Assembly: GCA_030065575.1 (NCBI GenBank)
Contig: JASJDZ010000016.1
Coordinates: 1-51,708 of the forward strand
DNA length: 51,708 nt
Source: Acidimicrobiia bacterium
GTDB taxonomy: Bacteria > Actinomycetota > Acidimicrobiia > Spongiisociales > UBA5794
Direction: 5' to 3'
Shown here piece after piece: positions 25,388 to 33,684 of this stretch. Below the pieces are notes generated by a model. It had not been told where the DNA came from and did no database searches. It saw only the letters and a list, made by a program, of their open reading frames with translations. How positions within the stretch are numbered: position 1 is the first letter of the stretch; each line of letters starts with the position of its first letter. A program made the translations under genes and the position numbers.

Positions 25388-27609
25388 CCACTTCTCCCAT
25401 CACCAGGAAGAGGGTCCGTGGCGGTGTCGGCGATTCGCCGCTCCGTATCGACGGCATCCCCAAGGTCACGGGCAACTTCGCCTACGCCTCCGACCTGTAC
25501 GCAGACGGGATGCTCTGGGCCGCGACGCTACGCAGCCCACATGCCCGAGCCCGGATCACGAAGTTGGACACCGCCCCCGCCTATGCGGTTGGTGGTGTCG
25601 TGCTGGTGCTCACTCAGGAGGACGTCGTCGGTCGCCCCGGTTTTGGCATGCATGTTCCCGATCAACCGGTATTTGCCGACGGCGAGTGCAACTACTGGGG
25701 CGAGCCCATCGCCGTGGTTGTTGCGTCCGATCTTCCCACCGCCAAGCTGGGTGTTGAGGCGATCGATGTCGAGTTCGAGGAACTCGAACCGCTTACCGAC
25801 ATGGAGGAAGCCGATGCCCGCGACTCGCAGACACGGCGGATGAAGATCCGTCGGGGTGATCGTGATGTTGAAGGCGCGGTTGTTGTCGAGGGGTACTACG
25901 AAGTGGGGCAGCAGGATCAGGCGCCGCTCGGCAATGAGGCCGGTCTTGCCATACCCGATGGTGATGGCGGTGTTGACCTGTATGCGGTCTCGCAATGGGT
26001 GCACAGCGACCATTGGCAGATCTACCCGTGTCTCGACATCGAACCGGAACAGGTCCGTTGCCATCCGGTGGGGATGGGCGGCGCCTTTGGTGCGCGCGAG
26101 GACGTGAGCATGCACATCCACCTGTGCATGGCCGCGTTGCGCACCGGTCGTCCCATCAAGATGATGTACGACCGCGCTGAGTCGTTCGTCGGTCATGTGC
26201 ATCGCCATCCGGCCCGTATGTGGTACCGGCATGAAGCCGATAACCAAGGCAGGCTGGTCAAGGTCGAGGCCCGTCTGATCCTCGATGGCGGCGCCTACGA
26301 GTCCTCGTCAAATGCGGTCATCGCCAATGCTGCGTACTTTGCGGTCGGCCCGTACCGTTGCGACAACGTTTTCGTCGATGCCGTAGCCGCCAAGACCAAC
26401 AACCCGCCCGCCGGGGCGATGCGTGGATTTGGTGGTGTGCAGACTGCGTTCGCACACGAAGCTCAGATGGACAAGCTGGCCGGCGAGCTAGGGCTTGACC
26501 CGTTGGAGATCAGGCTGCGCAATGCACTTGGCCGCGGCGATGCCCTGAATACCTCCGGTCAACTGATTGAGGGCTCGCTACCGACTGCCGAACTCATCAA
26601 CGAGCTCGACGCCATGCCATTGGCGGAGCCACTCGATTCGGATGATGCTCGTCACCTTCCGGGCGGGACCGGGCTGACCACCGATCCCCGACACGTCCGG
26701 CGCGGCGTTGGCTACGGAGTCACCCTCAAGAACCTGGCGTTCTCCGAAGCCTTCGATGACTACAGCGACGTGCGGATCGTGCTCAGCCCGATCGGTGTCG
26801 AGGTGTACACCGCCGCAGCCGAGGTCGGTCAGGGAATGGTGACCATCATTCAGCAGCTCGCCCGTGAGGTGCTGCAGATCGAGCAAGTCGCAGTGGTGTG
26901 GGCCGACACCGGTGTTATCGGGTCCGCAGGTTCCACTTCGGCGTCACGGCAGACCCAGATGACCGGGGGCGCCACCCACCAGTGCGCCATCGAACTGCGG
27001 GAACAGATTCTCGCCGAGTTCGGTGGTGACGACCTCTCCGGCGAGGGCGTGTGGAAGGACGGTGAGCTGATAGTCACCCTCCACGAGGTCTGCGAATCGG
27101 GCCCGCGCGAGCACGAGATCCGCTACCGACATCCCGAGACCTTCGCCACCGACGAGAACGGTCAGGGAGATGCTCATCCCGCCTGGGCGGTGGCCGCCCA
27201 CCGGGCCGTAGTTGATGTGGATCCCGAGCTCGGGCTGGTGCGGGTGGTGCAGATCGACGCGGTGCACGATGTCGGCCGGCTGCTGAATCCCGTCGCCGCG
27301 CTCGGGCAGATCGAGGGTGGGACCCTGCAGGGCGTGGGTCTGGCGACGCTCGAGGAGTTGGTTCTCGATAGGGGTGTCATCAAGAACGCCAACTTCACCG
27401 ACTACCTGCTGCCTACCTTCCTCGATGCTCCGCACGTGGAGGTGAAGTGGGTCGAAGAACCGGAGCGCTGGGGGCCGCTGGGCGCCAAGGGAATCGGGGA
27501 ACCACCCACCATCTCAGCGGGACCTGCAGTTGCCGCCGCGATCAGAAATGCCATCGGGGCCGATCTGATCCGGGTGCCGATCCTGCCGCAGCACATCGTG
27601 GGCGCATAG
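25384..27609 (+). CDS. Xanthine dehydrogenase-family molybdopterin-binding subunit
   Basis: The catalytic large subunit, 741 residues. It has a domain-1 VTGNFAYASDL segment, the Mo-cofactor motif GMGGAFGAREDVSMHIH, the RGFGGVQ segment and the catalytic Glu706 in GAKGIGEPP. The EDVSMHIHLC segment after GGAFGAR shows it is not an aerobic CO dehydrogenase, which carries a distinctive AYRCSFR loop not seen here. Purine hydroxylation is likely. No XdhC-type maturation factor was seen in the window. The stop is 6 bp from the convergent kinase gene. Confidence 0.93.
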   Translation: MTTSPITRKRVRGGVGDSPLRIDGIPKVTGNFAYASDLYADGMLWAATLRSPHARARITKLDTAPAYAVGGVVLVLTQEDVVGRPGFGMHVPDQPVFADGECNYWGEPIAVVVASDLPTAKLGVEAIDVEFEELEPLTDMEEADARDSQTRRMKIRRGDRDVEGAVVVEGYYEVGQQDQAPLGNEAGLAIPDGDGGVDLYAVSQWVHSDHWQIYPCLDIEPEQVRCHPVGMGGAFGAREDVSMHIHLCMAALRTGRPIKMMYDRAESFVGHVHRHPARMWYRHEADNQGRLVKVEARLILDGGAYESSSNAVIANAAYFAVGPYRCDNVFVDAVAAKTNNPPAGAMRGFGGVQTAFAHEAQMDKLAGELGLDPLEIRLRNALGRGDALNTSGQLIEGSLPTAELINELDAMPLAEPLDSDDARHLPGGTGLTTDPRHVRRGVGYGVTLKNLAFSEAFDDYSDVRIVLSPIGVEVYTAAAEVGQGMVTIIQQLAREVLQIEQVAVVWADTGVIGSAGSTSASRQTQMTGGATHQCAIELREQILAEFGGDDLSGEGVWKDGELIVTLHEVCESGPREHEIRYRHPETFATDENGQGDAHPAWAVAAHRAVVDVDPELGLVRVVQIDAVHDVGRLLNPVAALGQIEGGTLQGVGLATLEELVLDRGVIKNANFTDYLLPTFLDAPHVEVKWVEEPERWGPLGAKGIGEPPTISAGPAVAAAIRNAIGADLIRVPILPQHIVGA

Positions 27610-27615
27610 GCGAGG

Positions 27616-29358
27616 TCAGCCGGTCTGGGCGATCACGGCGTCGCCGGATTCGTTGCCGGCGCACGGAGGTTCACCCTGTTTCCGCTGTGCGGTCGGCGCA
27701 TTGGGGAGACGGAGCCGGAAGTGGCTCCACTCTCCGTCATAGGCGTACTCGAGCTCGCCTCCCATGGCGCGAGCGAGGTTGCGCGATATGTAGAGCCCCA
27801 GGCCAACCGACTCGACGTTCGTGGTGGGCGCATGAGCGGACTCGTATGGCTCGAACACCGATCGTCGTTTCTGCACGGGGATGCCCATGCCATCATCGGC
27901 GACTGACACTTCGGTCCAACCCGCGCCCTCGGCGAAGTCGATCCGCACCTTTGACCCTCCGTACCGCTTGGCGTTGGTGAGCAGGTTGCGCAGGATCTGA
28001 CGGACCCGTTGTGGGTCGGCCAGCGCGTGACCGGGGTCACCCCGGGTCGATGCCTCGATCCCCGTCGATTCCATGACCTGTTCGACCAGGCAACGAAGGT
28101 CGACTTCCTGGCGGTGGACGGTAACGCTCCCGATGTCGCTGCGGGCCGCGACCAGGAGATCCTCGACGATCCCGGTGAGCTCGTCGGTCTGTTCCACCAG
28201 CATGTCCATCAGACCTTCGCGCTCCACGGGGGTGAACTGGCTGAGCTTGTCGTGGAGCTCGTATGCCAACCCGGATACCACCGTCAAGGGGGTGCGCAAC
28301 TCGTGAGAGACCGATGCCAGGAACCGGTCCTTGTCCTCAGCCCGTCTGCGCAGCCGGTCCAGTCTCTTGCGCTCCCGCTGTCGCTCGATGAGTAGCCAGC
28401 CGGCCAGGACAACGAGGAAGACCACGGCTGCGGCGATCGCCGGAGTAACCCACCAAGCTGCCCCGGTCAGTTCGGCCAGCGCTTCTTCAGTTGGCGCAAT
28501 CGCCAGCGACCAGGTTGTGCCCGGTAGTTCCAGTGGATAGAGACGGGTGTTGGGCCCGGTGACGTGAGCGACCTCGGCACCGGGTGGGATGGCCTCCCAG
28601 GAGACGTTGTCGAGGATCGTTCTGTCGAGCTCCGGCAGCACCAGTTGCTCGACCATCATCGCTACAACTAGGCCCCGGGGCCTCTCATCTGATGGAGCAA
28701 CGGGGACAGATGCGAAGAACACGCGGTCGAGCGTGACGAAGGCAAGATCGAGGGTGGTGAAGCCGCTGAAAGTAGGTATGTCGACGTCGAGCGCCCGCGC
28801 AATGTCCGCTCGCCACGCTGGATCGAATCCGGCATCCAGGCCCGGTCCGATGTTGGCGATCTCCGGATCGTTGGCGATGGCGCTGCGGATCGTGCTGCCG
28901 AGAGCGAAGTATCGGACCGGGTAGAAGGCCTCCCTTCCGTCTCGCTCCACTGGCGCCGGCTCCGCTTGCTCGTCGATCCCGAACACGTAGTAGTCGTCGT
29001 CCAGCGACTGTTGTGTTGCAGCTGTGTGGGCGTCAAAATCGGCGGACTTCAGCTCGGTCAGATAGCCAACGCCAACAGCGCTGGCGGTGCCATCGATACG
29101 GTCGACAAACGCCTCAAACTGAGTCTTGTCCGGGTTCGATTGCTCGACAAACGCGGCCACCGCTTCGAGGTCGGTAGTCACGCCACCCAGCGACTCCGTT
29201 ACCACCTCGGTGACCAGCTCGGCCTGGCTGTCGGTCCACTCTGCAACGCGGTCGCTCCTGGAGTTGACTTCGAAGGCCGATGCAATGGCGAACGCCAGCA
29301 ACACAACACAGATCAGGATGAGAACTGTGAGCGGACGTCGTCGCACCTGTGGCTTCAT
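27616..29358 (-). CDS. CHASE-domain sensor histidine kinase, copy 1
   Basis: A 580-residue membrane kinase. TM1 is at about 10-29, followed by an extracellular CHASE-type sensor (about 35-300, with VGVGYLTELK, FYPVRYFALG and GLDAGFDPAWRADIARA), and TM2 at about 305-324. A short linker without a clear HAMP domain leads to HisKA with His352 in SHELRTP. HATPase_c then shows an N-box in NLLTNAKRYGG, VADDGMGIP and VGLGLYISRNLA. It is the last of three tandem paralogues and has no adjacent response regulator. There is no ribosome binding site; a FliA-type promoter ends 7 nt before the ATG. The ligand is unknown. Confidence 0.92.
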   Translation of the reverse strand: MKPQVRRRPLTVLILICVVLLAFAIASAFEVNSRSDRVAEWTDSQAELVTEVVTESLGGVTTDLEAVAAFVEQSNPDKTQFEAFVDRIDGTASAVGVGYLTELKSADFDAHTAATQQSLDDDYYVFGIDEQAEPAPVERDGREAFYPVRYFALGSTIRSAIANDPEIANIGPGLDAGFDPAWRADIARALDVDIPTFSGFTTLDLAFVTLDRVFFASVPVAPSDERPRGLVVAMMVEQLVLPELDRTILDNVSWEAIPPGAEVAHVTGPNTRLYPLELPGTTWSLAIAPTEEALAELTGAAWWVTPAIAAAVVFLVVLAGWLLIERQRERKRLDRLRRRAEDKDRFLASVSHELRTPLTVVSGLAYELHDKLSQFTPVEREGLMDMLVEQTDELTGIVEDLLVAARSDIGSVTVHRQEVDLRCLVEQVMESTGIEASTRGDPGHALADPQRVRQILRNLLTNAKRYGGSKVRIDFAEGAGWTEVSVADDGMGIPVQKRRSVFEPYESAHAPTTNVESVGLGLYISRNLARAMGGELEYAYDGEWSHFRLRLPNAPTAQRKQGEPPCAGNESGDAVIAQTG

Positions 29359-29365
29359 TACTCAT

Positions 29366-29393
29366 GTGTCGGCACAAGAGGTACCGAGGTAAA
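29366..29393 (-). promoter_or_regulatory. FliA-type promoter of CHASE kinase 1, leaderless
   Basis: On the minus strand TTTAC (29393-29389), 15 nt, GCCGACAC (29373-29366), 7 nt, then ATG 29358. The -10 and spacing match the elements before flagellar genes in this window. Confidence 0.75.
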
Positions 29394-29425
29394 CCAACAA
29401 ATGGATGACGGTGCGGCGTGAGGGT

Positions 29426-31189
29426 CTACTTGACGGCCACTGCAGGTGCCGCGCCCGATCCCCCGCGGGTTTGGCCAATGCTGACCCGATCACCGGTGGG
29501 TAGCGGCCTCAGCCGGAGGCGGAAGTGGCTCCACTCCCCGTCATATACGTATTCCAGATCTCCCCCCATGGCCTGCGCCAGGTTGCGCGAGATGTACAGG
29601 CCGAGGCCAACTGAGCGCACGTCGCTACTCGGTCGATGTGCCGAGCGATAGGGGTCGAAGATCACATCGCGCATCTCTCTGGGCACACCATCTCCATTGT
29701 CGGACACGGTCACTTCGACCCAGTCTGTTCCCTCCGAGAAGCCGACCCGCACCTCTGGCCCGCCGTACCGCTTTGCATTGGTGAACAGGTTGCGCAGGAT
29801 CTGCCGGACCCGCTGCGGATCTCCGTAGGCCGGAACGGGATCACCACGACGGCGCACGGTGAGGTCCGATGTCTGGGCTGCATTGTCCACCTCGGCACCA
29901 ACGTCGACCTCGCCGTAGTGAATGGCCACCTTGCCGATGTCGCTGCGGGCGGCGACCAGAAGGTCTTCAACGATCGCGGCGAGCTCTTCGGTCTGGTCCA
30001 TGAGCATCGTCATCAGTTCGACGCGCTCCTCGTCACCGAACGATTCGGGTTGGTCTGTGAGCTCGTGGGCGAGACCCGAAACAACCGTGAGCGGGGTGCG
30101 CAACTCGTGCGACACGGAAGCAAGGAAGCGGTCCTTGTCGTCTGCAATCTGGCGGAACTGGACCGCACGGTTGTGTTCGGTACGGCGGTCGATCAGGAGC
30201 CATACCGCCAGGATCGCAAGTCCCACGAGAGTCGCTGCGATCGATGCGATGGCCCACCACGGCAGTCCTTGCAGGTCCGAGAATGCTTCGTCGGTGGGGG
30301 CAACCGCAACGGACCAGGTGGAACCCGGCAGCGCCACCGGGAAGATGCCGGCATGCTCCGAGTCGACGAATGCCGGTGTGTCGCCCTCGGCGATGATCTC
30401 CCACTCGACCTGCTGGAGAGCTGATGTGGTCAGCTCCGCCACGAGAAGCGGTTCGAGCATCATCGCCATGACCATGCCTTGCTTGGATCCGTCATCATCT
30501 TCGACAGGTACCGAGACGAAGAAGACGCGGTCCAGGGCGAGGTCGCCAACTCGGAGCGATATGAACTGCGAGATCGATGGGCCATCACGGGCAATGGCGG
30601 AGGTGATATCTGAACGCCATCTCGGGTCGAAGCCGGCATCGAGACCTAGCACCAGCTCGCTCCCGATCGGTTCGTCTGGCACCGCTGCCCTGATCAGGTT
30701 TCCAACTGCAAAGGCCTGGACCGGGTAGAAGACATCGCGACTGGTCAGATCTGTGGGTGCGGCATCCATGAAGAACAGGTTGTCATCTGAGCTCTCGTCA
30801 TCTGGGAATCCCCAGATCTCGTACCAATCGCCGTGGACGGCCCTTTGTGAATCGACGAAGTCGTAGATCTCGCTTGCGGAGACCTCGGTCAAGTAGCCAT
30901 ACCCCACCGCGCTGTCGGTTCCCTCGATGCGATTGGTGAAGCTCTCGAACGTACCCGGGTCGGAGCCGATCTCCTCAACGAACGCAGCTACCGCTTCGAC
31001 GTCGGCGATGACGCCATCGACGGCCTCTTGCATCACCTGCTCGATCACAGCCGCCTGCTCAGCCGTCCAGTTGGTCACGGCGGTGCGCGTGGAGATAGAT
31101 TCCACCGCCGCAGCGACCACAAAGGCAACCACGACGAGGAGAATCAAGCCCATCAGTAGGATCCTGCGCGACCCCTTCGGTGATTCCAT
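29426..31189 (-). CDS. CHASE-domain sensor histidine kinase, copy 2
   Basis: A 587-residue paralogue of its two neighbours with the same plan: TM1 about 9-28, CHASE sensor with AVGYGYLTEV, FYPVQAFAVG and LGLDAGFDPRWRSDITSAI, TM2 about 314-333, His361 in SHELRTP, N-box NLFTNAKRYGG, SDNGDGVP and VGLGLYISRNLAQAMGG. It carries an acidic insertion (about 130-150, DDESSDDNLF) not present in the other copies, which suggests a different ligand. There is no ribosome binding site; a FliA-type promoter ends 7 nt before the ATG. Confidence 0.92.
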   Translation of the reverse strand: MESPKGSRRILLMGLILLVVVAFVVAAAVESISTRTAVTNWTAEQAAVIEQVMQEAVDGVIADVEAVAAFVEEIGSDPGTFESFTNRIEGTDSAVGYGYLTEVSASEIYDFVDSQRAVHGDWYEIWGFPDDESSDDNLFFMDAAPTDLTSRDVFYPVQAFAVGNLIRAAVPDEPIGSELVLGLDAGFDPRWRSDITSAIARDGPSISQFISLRVGDLALDRVFFVSVPVEDDDGSKQGMVMAMMLEPLLVAELTTSALQQVEWEIIAEGDTPAFVDSEHAGIFPVALPGSTWSVAVAPTDEAFSDLQGLPWWAIASIAATLVGLAILAVWLLIDRRTEHNRAVQFRQIADDKDRFLASVSHELRTPLTVVSGLAHELTDQPESFGDEERVELMTMLMDQTEELAAIVEDLLVAARSDIGKVAIHYGEVDVGAEVDNAAQTSDLTVRRRGDPVPAYGDPQRVRQILRNLFTNAKRYGGPEVRVGFSEGTDWVEVTVSDNGDGVPREMRDVIFDPYRSAHRPSSDVRSVGLGLYISRNLAQAMGGDLEYVYDGEWSHFRLRLRPLPTGDRVSIGQTRGGSGAAPAVAVK

Positions 31190-31196
31190 TACCTAA

Positions 31197-31223
31197 CTAT
31201 CGGCAGCCCATTCGAGCGGTAAA
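31197..31223 (-). promoter_or_regulatory. FliA-type promoter of CHASE kinase 2, leaderless
   Basis: On the minus strand TTTAC (31223-31219), 14 nt, GCCGATAG (31204-31197), 7 nt, then ATG 31189. The -10 is identical to that of the flagellin promoter at 51600. Confidence 0.75.
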
Positions 31224-31236
31224 GGCTGGCTGCCGG

Positions 31237-32955
31237 TTAGCCGGGTATCGACGCAACCGGTCGCGGCGAGTCCTGCTGCTCGGTTCTCGAATCGACCGCC
31301 GGGAGGCGAAGCCGGAAGTGGCTCCATTGGTCGCGACGGGTGTAGTCGAGATCGCCGTTCATCGCCCGGGCGAGGGCGCGGGACACGTAGAGGCCCAAAC
31401 CGACCGATCCCGTCCCGTTCCTCGAGGCGTGGGCCGACTCGTATGGTTCGAAGACCAACTCACGCTTCGCCGCCGGGATCCCCTCCCCGTTGTCCGAGAC
31501 GATGGTCTCGACCCAGGGGCCTGCGACGCTGACTTCGACCCGGACCTCGTCTCCGCCGTAGCGGATTGCGTTGGTGAAGAGATTGCGCAGGATCTGTCGC
31601 ACCCGTTGCGGGTCGGCAAGAGCGATGGCGGGATCGCCGCTGACTTTGGGCACGGCATCGACAACGCGAAGGGCTACCTCGAGCTCGGCCATCACATCGA
31701 CAGGCTGGCTCGCCACTGTCACGCTGCTGATGTCGCTCCTCGCAGCAATAAGCAGGTCCTCGACTATTGCACTGAGCTCGTCGGTTTCGTCAACGATCAT
31801 TGAATGCAGAGTTCCGATTTCGTCCGGTTCGAAGTCCAACGGTCGGTCCCGTATCTCATTTGCCAGGCCGGAGACCACAGTCAACGGTGTTCGTAGCTCA
31901 TGAGAAACGGTGGCAAGGAACCGGTCCTTCTCCTCGGCCAGCGCTTTCAAGTTGACCGAGCGGTTCCGCTCGCGACGTCTATCGACGAACAGCCACAGTG
32001 ACACTGCGGCGAGGGTCATGGCTACCGCCACCGCGAGCCCGGTGGTCCACGGTGGCCGCCCCTCCAGTTCGGCGAGCGCCTCGTCCGTCGGCGCCACTGC
32101 GAGTCGCCACGGCGCGTTGGGGACGTCCAGGTCGAAGAAGCTGACATTGGCGGACTGGATCCGTTCGGGCGCACCGCCAATGGGCACAACCTCCCATTGC
32201 ACATCGTCGAGGATGCGAGTTTCGGCGTTAGCGAGTAGCAGCGGTTCCAGCATCACGGAGGCGACGACTCCTATCGGCTCGCCACCGTCTGGGCCGACCG
32301 GAACCGACGCAAAGAACAAGCGGTCAAATCTGAAGGAGGCGGCCTCGATCCCGAAGAAGGACGAGAGGTTGCGCCCATCGGCCTTGATCGCAGTAGTCAC
32401 CAGAGCTCGCCAGGCAGGGTTGTAGCCGGCATCGAGTCCCAGTCCCAGTTCGGGGATCGATACATCGTCACCCAGCAGGGGACGAATCAGGTCGCCGAAT
32501 GCAAACAACTGGATCGGGTAGAACTCAGTACGTCCGGTGCGGTCGAGGGGCTCAGGGAAGGCGGTCTCCGGAGCGAGGCCGAGGAAGTCGTAGAACTCGC
32601 CAAGTGTTGCCCGCCGTTCCGCAATGTGAGCTTCGGCCTGGTCCGCTGGCACATAGTCGAGGTATCCGATGCCGATCGAGTTTGACGTTCCCTCAATGTG
32701 ATCGACGAAGCTCTGGAAGGATGCGGGGGAGGGGCTGCCGTAGGTTATGTACGCAGCCATTGCCTCGAGATCGTCAAACGCGTCGTCGAGAAGATCCTGC
32801 ACGACCGATTCCACGACTTCGGATCGTCCCTGAGTCCACGTAGCGACTTCGGCGCGGTAACTGGCAGCGTCTAGGAGCGCAGCAGCAACCCCCGAGCCCA
32901 CCACGAGGATGACGAGCGCGAGTACGAAGAGACGCCGCTTCGCTGGATTGTCCAC
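31237..32955 (-). CDS. CHASE-domain sensor histidine kinase, copy 3
   Basis: A 572-residue paralogue: TM1 about 9-28, CHASE sensor with IGIGYLDYVP, FYPIQLFAFG and LGLDAGYNPAWRALVTTAI, TM2 about 305-324, His352 in SHELRTP, N-box NLFTNAIRYGG, SDNGEGIP and VGLGLYVSRALARAMNG. All catalytic boxes are intact. The GTG start at 32955 has no ribosome binding site and follows a FliA-type -10 box by 7 nt. It is the first of the three in transcription order, but each copy has its own promoter. Confidence 0.92.
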   Translation of the reverse strand: MDNPAKRRLFVLALVILVVGSGVAAALLDAASYRAEVATWTQGRSEVVESVVQDLLDDAFDDLEAMAAYITYGSPSPASFQSFVDHIEGTSNSIGIGYLDYVPADQAEAHIAERRATLGEFYDFLGLAPETAFPEPLDRTGRTEFYPIQLFAFGDLIRPLLGDDVSIPELGLGLDAGYNPAWRALVTTAIKADGRNLSSFFGIEAASFRFDRLFFASVPVGPDGGEPIGVVASVMLEPLLLANAETRILDDVQWEVVPIGGAPERIQSANVSFFDLDVPNAPWRLAVAPTDEALAELEGRPPWTTGLAVAVAMTLAAVSLWLFVDRRRERNRSVNLKALAEEKDRFLATVSHELRTPLTVVSGLANEIRDRPLDFEPDEIGTLHSMIVDETDELSAIVEDLLIAARSDISSVTVASQPVDVMAELEVALRVVDAVPKVSGDPAIALADPQRVRQILRNLFTNAIRYGGDEVRVEVSVAGPWVETIVSDNGEGIPAAKRELVFEPYESAHASRNGTGSVGLGLYVSRALARAMNGDLDYTRRDQWSHFRLRLPAVDSRTEQQDSPRPVASIPG

Positions 32956-32962
32956 CCAGATA

Positions 32963-32990
32963 ATGTCGGCTCGAGGAGGTGCCCCTTAAC
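32963..32990 (-). promoter_or_regulatory. FliA-type promoter of CHASE kinase 3, leaderless
   Basis: On the minus strand GTTAA (32990-32986), 15 nt, GCCGACAT (32970-32963), 7 nt, then GTG 32955. Both boxes are identical to those before flbD at 49250-49277. Confidence 0.78.
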
Positions 32991-32999
32991 GGATGAGAC

Positions 33000-33560
33000 T
33001 CACTCCGGTGCGAGGCTGCTCTGGCTCACGAGCCTTGCCCGGCTGGCGTAATCAAACCCCGGTTGGATCATCCACATGAAGGCAAGCCCGGATAGGGCAG
33101 CAAGGATGATCTCGGCACGGGCCACCGCCGCTTCCTCGTCCATTTCGGGGTGCTCCCGGCCGATGGCGGCGGCAAAGCGCGCCACCCGACGCTGATGATG
33201 GCCGATGATCTGATCGCCCAGCGAACCGTTGGTGGCCCCGGAAATGGCGATCTTGAGATAGACCCGTGCAACTTCGGGTTGTCCGGTGATGAAGAGGATG
33301 AAGGCCTCGATCAGTTCGCGCAGGGAATCAGGGACGTCTTTGTCCGGGTGGGGGTCGACAGCCCGGATCGCGTCCTTCACCACCTGCATCACTGCGTCGT
33401 CCTTGGACTCGAACAGGTTGTAGAAACTGCCCGCACGCACGCCGGCTCGATCACAGATTGCCTTCAGGGTGGTGCCTTCGAGCCCCACCTCGCCCAGCAA
33501 CTCGCGAGTCGCCTCGAGGATGCGCTCCTCGGTGCGAATGCCCGCCTGATATCGAGCCAA
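33000..33560 (-). CDS. TetR-family regulator, probably of the adjacent acyl-CoA dehydrogenase
   Basis: A 186-residue TetR protein with HTH helices in RILEATRELLGEVGLEGTTLKAICDRAGVRAGSFYNLF (two adjoining helices) and a C-terminal helical ligand domain. I start it at TTG 33560, with AAAGGAAGGG just upstream. It is divergent from a FadE-type gene, with an inverted repeat between them, so it likely senses an acyl-CoA or fatty acid. Confidence 0.86.
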   Translation of the reverse strand: MARYQAGIRTEERILEATRELLGEVGLEGTTLKAICDRAGVRAGSFYNLFESKDDAVMQVVKDAIRAVDPHPDKDVPDSLRELIEAFILFITGQPEVARVYLKIAISGATNGSLGDQIIGHHQRRVARFAAAIGREHPEMDEEAAVARAEIILAALSGLAFMWMIQPGFDYASRARLVSQSSLAPE

Positions 33561-33614
33561 GATCCCTTCCTTTCCTTTTCCACCATAGCCGGATCGAGCC
33601 AAACTTAGAGCATT

Positions 33615-33630
33615 CACTCAAAATAGAGTG
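33615..33630. promoter_or_regulatory. Probable operator between tetR and acyl-CoA dehydrogenase
   Basis: Inverted repeat CACTC-N6-GAGTG (33615-33619 and 33626-33630) in an AT-rich island. TATAGT at 33631-33636 directly after it is a candidate -10 box for the plus-strand gene, so binding here could repress both directions. Confidence 0.6.
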
Positions 33631-33684
33631 TATAGTCAAAATCGAATGCGGTGAGTCCGCGTCCGGCTAGCCACGGGGTCTGTC

